From Xiphydria camelus (taxonomy: Eukaryota; Arthropoda; Insecta; Hymenoptera; Xiphydriidae), in assembly GCA_963678675.1 (NCBI GenBank), contig OY783192.1, positions 30,333,487-30,397,486 on the forward strand: DNA of 64,000 nucleotides, in the 5' to 3' direction. The position numbers were made by a program, and so were the translations under genes. The notes below the pieces were generated by a model. It ran no database searches. It was not told the origin of the DNA and saw only the letters and a list, made by a program, of their open reading frames with translations. Below are positions 50,913 to 61,191 of the stretch, piece after piece. How positions within the stretch are numbered: the stretch's first letter is position 1; every line of letters starts with the position of its first letter.

Positions 50913-53619
50913 TTTTTACGCTGATTCCGAAAAGCACGGTTATTTGGTCGAAATCTCAAAGGAAATATGAAATAACGCTGATTTTGTGTATAAAGAAATT
51001 TTTTTTTCCGCAAGAAATCATCGATATCTCGGTGTTCCGTTGAGATTTCATCAATAAATATATCATTTTCGTAATCAGCGCGAAAAAATACATAAGATAG
51101 GATGGTCGAGAATTCGATTCCAGAGATTTCGATTTTTGCGAAAAATCGCATTTTCTGTAAGGTCCCGACCTGACAGAAATTGTCAATTTTTTCGAAAAAT
51201 GAAAATCTTTGGAATTGGAATCTCGACCACCCTATCCGATGTATTTTTTTACGCTGATTCCGAAAAGCACGGTTATTTGGTCGAAATCTCAAAGGAAATA
51301 TGAAATAACGCTGATTTTGTGTATAAAGAAATTTTTCTTTCCGCAAGAAATCATCGATATCTCGGTGTTCCGTTGAGATTTCATCAATAAATATATCATT
51401 TTCGTAATCAGCGCGAAAAAATACATAAGATAGGATGGTCGAGAATTCGATTCCAGAGATTTCGATTTTTGCGAAAAATCGCATTTTCTGTAAGGTCCCG
51501 ACCTGACAGAAATTGTCAATTTTTTCGAAAAATGAAAATCTTCGGAATTGGAATCTCGACCACCCTATCCGATGTATTTTTTTACGCTGATTCCGAAAAG
51601 CACGGTTATTTGGTCGAAATCTCAAAGGAAATATGAAATAACGCTGATTTTGTGTATAAAGAAATTTTTCTTTCCGCAAGAAATCATCGATATCTCGGTG
51701 TTCCGTTGAGATTTCCTCAATAAATCTATCATTTTCGTAATCAGCGCGAAAAAATACATAAGATAGGGTGGTCGAGAATTCGATTCCAGAGATTTCGATT
51801 TTTGCGAAAAATCGCATTTTCTGTAAGGTCCCGACCTTACAGAAATTGTCAATTTTTTCGAAAAATGAAAATCTTCGGAATTGGAATCTCGACCACCCTA
51901 TCCGATGTATTTTTTTACGCTGATTCCGAAAAGCACGGTTATTTGGTCGAAATCTCAAAGGAAATATGAAATAACGCTGATTTTGTGTATAAACAAATTT
52001 TTTTTTCCGCAAGAAATCATCGATATCTCGGTGTTCCGTTGAGATTTCCTCAATAAATCTATCATTTTCGTAATCAGCGCGAAAAAATACATAAGATAGG
52101 ATGGTCGAGAATTCGATTCCAGAGATTTCGATTTTTGCGAAAAATCGCATTTTCTGTAAGGTCCCGACCTGACAGAAATTGTCAATTTTTTCGAAAAATG
52201 AAAATCTTCGGAATTGGAATCTCGACCACCCTATCCGATGTATTTTTTTACGCTGATTCCGAAAAGCACGGTTATTTGGTCGAAACCTCAAAGGAAATAT
52301 GAAATAACGCTGATTTTGTGTATAAAAAAAATATTTTTTCCGCAAGAAATCATCGATATCTCGGTGTTCCGTTGAGATTTCCTCAATAAATCTATCATTT
52401 TCGTAATCAGCGCGAAAAAATACATAAGATAGGATGGTCGAGAATTCGATTCCAGAGATTTCGATTTTTGCGAAAAATCGCATTTTCTGTAAGGTCCCGA
52501 CCTGACAGAAATTGTCAATTTTTTCGAAAAATGAAAATCTTCGGAATTGGAATCTCGACCACCCTATCCGATGTATTTTTTTACGCTGATTCCGAAAAGC
52601 ACGGTTATTTGGTCGAAACCTCAAAGGAAATATGAAATAACGCTGATTTTGTGTATAAAGAAATTTTTTTTTCCGCAAGAAATCATCGATATCTCGGTGT
52701 TCCGTTGAGATTTCATCAATAAATATATCATTTTCGTAATCAGCGCGAAAAAATACATAAGATAGGATGGTCGAGAATTCGATTCCAGAGATTTCGATTT
52801 TTGCGAAAAATCGCATTTTCTGTAAGGTCCCGACCTGACAGAAATTGTCAATTTTTTCGAAAAATGAAAATCTTTGGAATTGGAATCTCGACCACCCTAT
52901 CCGATGTATTTTTTTACGCTGATTCCGAAAAGCACGGTTATTTGGTCGAAATCTCAAAGGAAATATGAAATAACGCTGATTTTGTGTATAAAGAAATTTT
53001 TCTTTCCGCAAGAAATCATCGATATCTCGGTGTTCCGTTGAGATTTCATCAATAAATATATCATTTTCGTAATCAGCGCGAAAAAATACATAAGATAGGA
53101 TGGTCGAGAATTCGATTCCAGAGATTTCGATTTTTGCGAAAAATCGCATTTTCTGTAAGGTCCCGACCTGACAGAAATTGTCAATTTTTTCGAAAAATGA
53201 AAATCTTCGGAATTGGAATCTCGACCACCCTATCCGATGTATTTTTTTACGCTGATTCCGAAAAGCACGGTTATTTGGTCGAAATCTCAAAGGAAATATG
53301 AAATAACGCTGATTTTGTGTATAAAGAAATTTTTCTTTCCGCAAGAAATCATCGATATCTCGGTGTTCCGTTGAGATTTCCTCAATAAATCTATCATTTT
53401 CGTAATCAGCGCGAAAAAATACATAAGATAGGATGGTCGAGAATTCGATTCCAGAGATTTCGATTTTTGCGAAAAATCGCATTTTCTGTAAGGTCCCGAC
53501 CTTACAGAAATTGTCAATTTTTTCGAAAAATGAAAATCTTCGGAATTGGAATCTCGACCACCCTATCCGATGTATTTTTTTACGCTGATTCCGAAAAGCA
53601 CGGTTATTTGGTCGAAATC

Positions 53620-53937
53620 TCAAAGGAAATATGAAATAACGCTGATTTTGTGTATAAAAAAAATATTTTTTCCGCAAGAAATCATCGATATCTCGGTGTT
53701 CCGTTGAGATTTCCTCAATAAATCTATCATTTTCGTAATCAGCGCGAAAAAATAAATAAGATAGGGTGGTCGAGAATTCGATTCCAGAGATTTCGATTTT
53801 TGCGAAAAATCGCATTTTCTGTAAGGTCCCGACGATTTTTTCGAAAAATGAAAATCTTCGGAATTGGAATCTCGACCACCCTATCCGATGTATTTTTTTA
53901 CGCTGATTCCGAAAAGCACGGTTATTTGGTCGAAATC
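53620..53937. repeat. 318-bp monomer, 15 bp lost from D1 centre
   Basis: GGTCCCGAC joins directly to GATTTTTTCG at 53833/53834, removing most of the right inner stem of D1 and adding an A-to-G change beside the join. The outer D1 arms remain. AAATAAATAAG upstream is linked to it. Confidence 0.9.
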
Positions 53938-54401
53938 TCAAAGGAAATATGAAATAACGCTGATTTTGTGTATAAAGAAATTTTTCTTTCCGCAAGAAAT
54001 CATCGATATCTCGGTGTTCCGTTGAGATTTCATCAATAAATATATCATTTTCGTAATCAGCGCGAAAAAATACATAAGATAGGATGGTCGAGAATTCGAT
54101 TCCAGAGATTTCGATTTTTGCGAAAAATCGCATTTTCTGTAAGGTCCCGACCTGACAGAAATTGTCAATTTTTTCGAAAAATGAAAATCTTCGGAATTGG
54201 AATCTCGACCACCCTATCCGATGTATTGTTTTACGCTGATTCCGAAAAGCACGGTTATTTGGTCGAAATCTCAAAGGAAATATGAAATAACGCTGATTTT
54301 GTGTATAAACAAATTTTTTTTTCCGCAAGAAATCATCGATATCTCGGTGTTCCGTTGAGATTTCCTCAATAAATCTATCATTTTCGTAATCAGCGCGAAA
54401 A

Positions 54402-54539
54402 AATACATAAGATGGGATGGTCGAGAATTCGATTCCAGAGATTTCGATTTTTGCGAAAAATCTAAGGGGTATGCCTTAGATTTTTTGCAAAAATCGAAAT
54501 CTCTGGAATCGAATTCTGGATCACCCTATCTTATGTATT
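54402..54539. repeat. Foldback junction 37 (Y)
   Basis: Left arm has the private GATGGGATGG, one extra mismatch. Confidence 0.93.
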
Positions 54540-57246
54540 TTTTTACGCTGATTCCGAAAAGCACGGTTATTTGGTCGAAATCTCAAAGGAAATATGAAAT
54601 AACGCTGATTTTGTGTATAAAGAAATTTTTTTTTCCGCAAGAAATCATCGATATCTCGGTGTTCCGTTGAGATTTCATCAATAAATATATCATTTTCGTA
54701 ATCAGCGCGAAAAAATACATAAGATAGGATGGTCGAGAATTCGATTCCAGAGATTTCGATTTTTGCGAAAAATCGCATTTTCTGTAAGGTCCCGACCTGA
54801 CAGAAATTGTCAATTTTTTCGAAAAATGAAAATCTTTGGAATTGGAATCTCGACCACCCTATCCGATGTATTTTTTTACGCTGATTCCGAAAAGCACGGT
54901 TATTTGGTCGAAATCTCAAAGGAAATATGAAATAACGCTGATTTTGTGTATAAAGAAATTTTTCTTTCCGCAAGAAATCATCGATATCTCGGTGTTCCGT
55001 TGAGATTTCATCAATAAATATATCATTTTCGTAATCAGCGCGAAAAAATACATAAGATAGGATGGTCGAGAATTCGATTCCAGAGATTTCGATTTTTGCG
55101 AAAAATCGCATTTTCTGTAAGGTCCCGACCTGACAGAAATTGTCAATTTTTTCGAAAAATGAAAATCTTCGGAATTGGAATCTCGACCACCCTATCCGAT
55201 GTATTTTTTTACGCTGATTCCGAAAAGCACGGTTATTTGGTCGAAATCTCAAAGGAAATATGAAATAACGCTGATTTTGTGTATAAAGAAATTTTTCTTT
55301 CCGCAAGAAATCATCGATATCTCGGTGTTCCGTTGAGATTTCCTCAATAAATCTATCATTTTCGTAATCAGCGCGAAAAAATACATAAGATAGGGTGGTC
55401 GAGAATTCGATTCCAGAGATTTCGATTTTTGCGAAAAATCGCATTTTCTGTAAGGTCCCGACCTTACAGAAATTGTCAATTTTTTCGAAAAATGAAAATC
55501 TTCGGAATTGGAATCTCGACCACCCTATCCGATGTATTTTTTTACGCTGATTCCGAAAAGCACGGTTATTTGGTCGAAATCTCAAAGGAAATATGAAATA
55601 ACGCTGATTTTGTGTATAAACAAATTTTTTTTTCCGCAAGAAATCATCGATATCTCGGTGTTCCGTTGAGATTTCCTCAATAAATCTATCATTTTCGTAA
55701 TCAGCGCGAAAAAATACATAAGATAGGATGGTCGAGAATTCGATTCCAGAGATTTCGATTTTTGCGAAAAATCGCATTTTCTGTAAGGTCCCGACCTGAC
55801 AGAAATTGTCAATTTTTTCGAAAAATGAAAATCTTCGGAATTGGAATCTCGACCACCCTATCCGATGTATTTTTTTACGCTGATTCCGAAAAGCACGGTT
55901 ATTTGGTCGAAACCTCAAAGGAAATATGAAATAACGCTGATTTTGTGTATAAAAAAAATATTTTTTCCGCAAGAAATCATCGATATCTCGGTGTTCCGTT
56001 GAGATTTCCTCAATAAATCTATCATTTTCGTAATCAGCGCGAAAAAATACATAAGATAGGATGGTCGAGAATTCGATTCCAGAGATTTCGATTTTTGCGA
56101 AAAATCGCATTTTCTGTAAGGTCCCGACCTGACAGAAATTGTCAATTTTTTCGAAAAATGAAAATCTTCGGAATTGGAATCTCGACCACCCTATCCGATG
56201 TATTTTTTTACGCTGATTCCGAAAAGCACGGTTATTTGGTCGAAACCTCAAAGGAAATATGAAATAACGCTGATTTTGTGTATAAAGAAATTTTTTTTTC
56301 CGCAAGAAATCATCGATATCTCGGTGTTCCGTTGAGATTTCATCAATAAATATATCATTTTCGTAATCAGCGCGAAAAAATACATAAGATAGGATGGTCG
56401 AGAATTCGATTCCAGAGATTTCGATTTTTGCGAAAAATCGCATTTTCTGTAAGGTCCCGACCTGACAGAAATTGTCAATTTTTTCGAAAAATGAAAATCT
56501 TTGGAATTGGAATCTCGACCACCCTATCCGATGTATTTTTTTACGCTGATTCCGAAAAGCACGGTTATTTGGTCGAAATCTCAAAGGAAATATGAAATAA
56601 CGCTGATTTTGTGTATAAAGAAATTTTTCTTTCCGCAAGAAATCATCGATATCTCGGTGTTCCGTTGAGATTTCATCAATAAATATATCATTTTCGTAAT
56701 CAGCGCGAAAAAATACATAAGATAGGATGGTCGAGAATTCGATTCCAGAGATTTCGATTTTTGCGAAAAATCGCATTTTCTGTAAGGTCCCGACCTGACA
56801 GAAATTGTCAATTTTTTCGAAAAATGAAAATCTTCGGAATTGGAATCTCGACCACCCTATCCGATGTATTTTTTTACGCTGATTCCGAAAAGCACGGTTA
56901 TTTGGTCGAAATCTCAAAGGAAATATGAAATAACGCTGATTTTGTGTATAAAGAAATTTTTCTTTCCGCAAGAAATCATCGATATCTCGGTGTTCCGTTG
57001 AGATTTCCTCAATAAATCTATCATTTTCGTAATCAGCGCGAAAAAATACATAAGATAGGATGGTCGAGAATTCGATTCCAGAGATTTCGATTTTTGCGAA
57101 AAATCGCATTTTCTGTAAGGTCCCGACCTTACAGAAATTGTCAATTTTTTCGAAAAATGAAAATCTTCGGAATTGGAATCTCGACCACCCTATCCGATGT
57201 ATTTTTTTACGCTGATTCCGAAAAGCACGGTTATTTGGTCGAAATC

Positions 57247-57564
57247 TCAAAGGAAATATGAAATAACGCTGATGTTGTGTATAAAAAAAATATTTTTTCC
57301 GCAAGAAATCATCGATATCTCGGTGTTCCGTTGAGATTTCCTCAATAAATCTATCATTTTCGTAATCAGCGCGAAAAAATAAATAAGATAGGGTGGTCGA
57401 GAATTCGATTCCAGAGATTTCGATTTTTGCGAAAAATCGCATTTTCTGTAAGGTCCCGACGATTTTTTCGAAAAATGAAAATCTTCGGAATTGGAATCTC
57501 GACCACCCTATCCGATGTATTTTTTTACGCTGATTCCGAAAAGCACGGTTATTTGGTCGAAATC
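57247..57564. repeat. 318-bp monomer, second copy
   Basis: Same 15-bp loss, join at 57460/57461, with the linked AAATAAATAAG near 57378 and the private GATGTTGTG near 57274. Confidence 0.9.
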
Positions 57565-58028
57565 TCAAAGGAAATATGAAATAACGCTGATTTTGTGTAT
57601 AAAGAAATTTTTCTTTCCGCAAGAAATCATCGATATCTCGGTGTTCCGTTGAGATTTCATCAATAAATATATCATTTTCGTAATCAGCGCGAAAAAATAC
57701 ATAAGATAGGATGGTCGAGAATTCGATTCCAGAGATTTCGATTTTTGCGAAAAATCGCATTTTCTGTAAGGTCCCGACCTGACAGAAATTGTCAATTTTT
57801 TCGAAAAATGAAAATCTTCGGAATTGGAATCTCGACCACCCTATCCGATGTATTTTTTTACGCTGATTCCGAAAAGCACGGTTATTTGGTCGAAATCTCA
57901 AAGGAAATATGAAATAACGCTGATTTTGTGTATAAAGAAATTTTTCTTTCCGCAAGAAATCATCGATATCTCGGTGTTCCGTTGAGATTTCCTCAATAAA
58001 TCTATCATTTTCGTAATCAGCGCGAAAA

Positions 58029-58166
58029 AATACATAAGATAGGATGGTCGAGAATTCGATTCCAGAGATTTCGATTTTTGCGAAAAATCTAAGGGGTATG
58101 CCTTAGATTTTTTGCAAAAATCGAAATCTCTGGAATCGAATTCTGGATCACCCTATCTTATGTATT
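58029..58166. repeat. Foldback junction 38 (Y)
   Basis: Last in the window; 5.8 kb to the end has none. Confidence 0.93.
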
Positions 58167-58209
58167 TTTTTACGCTGATTCCGAAAAGCACGGTTATTTG
58201 GTCGAAATC

Positions 58210-61191
58210 TCAAAGGAAATATGAAATAACGCTGATTTTGTGTATAAAGAAATTTTTTTTTCCGCAAGAAATCATCGATATCTCGGTGTTCCGTTGAGAT
58301 TTCATCAATAAATATATCATTTTCGTAATCAGCGCGAAAAAATACATAAGATAGGATGGTCGAGAATTCGATTCCAGAGATTTCGATTTTTGCGAAAAAT
58401 CGCATTTTCTGTAAGGTCCCGACCTGACAGAAATTGTCAATTTTTTCGAAAAATGAAAATCTTTGGAATTGGAATCTCGACCACCCTATCCGATGTATTT
58501 TTTTACGCTGATTCCGAAAAGCACGGTTATTTGGTCGAAATCTCAAAGGAAATATGAAATAACGCTGATTTTGTGTATAAAGAAATTTTTCTTTCCGCAA
58601 GAAATCATCGATATCTCGGTGTTCCGTTGAGATTTCATCAATAAATATATCATTTTCGTAATCAGCGCGAAAAAATACATAAGATAGGATGGTCGAGAAT
58701 TCGATTCCAGAGATTTCGATTTTTGCGAAAAATCGCATTTTCTGTAAGGTCCCGACCTGACAGAAATTGTCAATTTTTTCGAAAAATGAAAATCTTCGGA
58801 ATTGGAATCTCGACCACCCTATCCGATGTATTTTTTTACGCTGATTCCGAAAAGCACGGTTATTTGGTCGAAATCTCAAAGGAAATATGAAATAACGCTG
58901 ATTTTGTGTATAAAGAAATTTTTCTTTCCGCAAGAAATCATCGATATCTCGGTGTTCCGTTGAGATTTCCTCAATAAATCTATCATTTTCGTAATCAGCG
59001 CGAAAAAATACATAAGATAGGGTGGTCGAGAATTCGATTCCAGAGATTTCGATTTTTGCGAAAAATCGCATTTTCTGTAAGGTCCCGACCTTACAGAAAT
59101 TGTCAATTTTTTCGAAAAATGAAAATCTTCGGAATTGGAATCTCGACCACCCTATCCGATGTATTTTTTTACGCTGATTCCGAAAAGCACGGTTATTTGG
59201 TCGAAATCTCAAAGGAAATATGAAATAACGCTGATTTTGTGTATAAACAAATTTTTTTTTCCGCAAGAAATCATCGATATCTCGGTGTTCCGTTGAGATT
59301 TCCTCAATAAATCTATCATTTTCGTAATCAGCGCGAAAAAATACATAAGATAGGATGGTCGAGAATTCGATTCCAGAGATTTCGATTTTTGCGAAAAATC
59401 GCATTTTCTGTAAGGTCCCGACCTGACAGAAATTGTCAATTTTTTCGAAAAATGAAAATCTTCGGAATTGGAATCTCGACCACCCTATCCGATGTATTTT
59501 TTTACGCTGATTCCGAAAAGCACGGTTATTTGGTCGAAACCTCAAAGGAAATATGAAATAACGCTGATTTTGTGTATAAAAAAAATATTTTTTCCGCAAG
59601 AAATCATCGATATCTCGGTGTTCCGTTGAGATTTCCTCAATAAATCTATCATTTTCGTAATCAGCGCGAAAAAATACATAAGATAGGATGGTCGAGAATT
59701 CGATTCCAGAGATTTCGATTTTTGCGAAAAATCGCATTTTCTGTAAGGTCCCGACCTGACAGAAATTGTCAATTTTTTCGAAAAATGAAAATCTTCGGAA
59801 TTGGAATCTCGACCACCCTATCCGATGTATTTTTTTACGCTGATTCCGAAAAGCACGGTTATTTGGTCGAAACCTCAAAGGAAATATGAAATAACGCTGA
59901 TTTTGTGTATAAAGAAATTTTTTTTTCCGCAAGAAATCATCGATATCTCGGTGTTCCGTTGAGATTTCATCAATAAATATATCATTTTCGTAATCAGCGC
60001 GAAAAAATACATAAGATAGGATGGTCGAGAATTCGATTCCAGAGATTTCGATTTTTGCGAAAAATCGCATTTTCTGTAAGGTCCCGACCTGACAGAAATT
60101 GTCAATTTTTTCGAAAAATGAAAATCTTTGGAATTGGAATCTCGACCACCCTATCCGATGTATTTTTTTACGCTGATTCCGAAAAGCACGGTTATTTGGT
60201 CGAAATCTCAAAGGAAATATGAAATAACGCTGATTTTGTGTATAAAGAAATTTTTCTTTCCGCAAGAAATCATCGATATCTCGGTGTTCCGTTGAGATTT
60301 CATCAATAAATATATCATTTTCGTAATCAGCGCGAAAAAATACATAAGATAGGATGGTCGAGAATTCGATTCCAGAGATTTCGATTTTTGCGAAAAATCG
60401 CATTTTCTGTAAGGTCCCGACCTGACAGAAATTGTCAATTTTTTCGAAAAATGAAAATCTTCGGAATTGGAATCTCGACCACCCTATCCGATGTATTTTT
60501 TTACGCTGATTCCGAAAAGCACGGTTATTTGGTCGAAATCTCAAAGGAAATATGAAATAACGCTGATTTTGTGTATAAAGAAATTTTTCTTTCCGCAAGA
60601 AATCATCGATATCTCGGTGTTCCGTTGAGATTTCCTCAATAAATCTATCATTTTCGTAATCAGCGCGAAAAAATACATAAGATAGGATGGTCGAGAATTC
60701 GATTCCAGAGATTTCGATTTTTGCGAAAAATCGCATTTTCTGTAAGGTCCCGACCTTACAGAAATTGTCAATTTTTTCGAAAAATGAAAATCTTCGGAAT
60801 TGGAATCTCGACCACCCTATCCGATGTATTTTTTTACGCTGATTCCGAAAAGCACGGTTATTTGGTCGAAATCTCAAAGGAAATATGAAATAACGCTGAT
60901 TTTGTGTATAAAAAAAATATTTTTTCCGCAAGAAATCATCGATATCTCGGTGTTCCGTTGAGATTTCCTCAATAAATCTATCATTTTCGTAATCAGCGCG
61001 AAAAAATAAATAAGATAGGGTGGTCGAGAATTCGATTCCAGAGATTTCGATTTTTGCGAAAAATCGCATTTTCTGTAAGGTCCCGACGATTTTTTCGAAA
61101 AATGAAAATCTTCGGAATTGGAATCTCGACCACCCTATCCGATGTATTTTTTTACGCTGATTCCGAAAAGCACGGTTATTTGGTCGAAATC
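58210..61191. repeat. 11-mer HOR, partial copy 3 (9 monomers)
   Basis: Follows copies 1 and 2 through the 318-bp monomer at 60874, then leaves the pattern. The next monomer (61192) has GGGTGG and CCTCAATAAATCTATC where copies 1 and 2 have the CATCAATAAATATATC type. The break is therefore just after 61192. Confidence 0.87.
60874..61191. repeat. 318-bp monomer, third copy
   Basis: Join at 61087/61088 with AAATAAATAAG near 61005. It is the last unit shared with the 11-mer HOR. Confidence 0.9.

Larger units (their letters stand above)
50956..54582. repeat. 11-mer HOR, copy 1 (3,627 bp)
   Basis: Spacings 333 x8, 318, 333, 312. Contains the six-monomer cassette also seen at the window start. The ninth monomer carries AAATAAATAAG (about 53751) and the 15-bp loss at 53833. 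The last monomer has GTATTGTTTT and the AAACAAA centre, plus a private GATGGGATGG near 54411, and differs from the last monomer of copy 2. Confidence 0.9.
54583..58209. repeat. 11-mer HOR, copy 2 (3,627 bp)
   Basis: Same length and spacings as copy 1. Visible differences are a private T-to-G change at about 57274 (GATGTTGTG) and the last monomer, which here has GTATTTTTTT and the symmetric D2 centre. Apart from these I noticed no consistent difference by eye, so the duplication is recent or the copies are kept alike. Confidence 0.9.
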
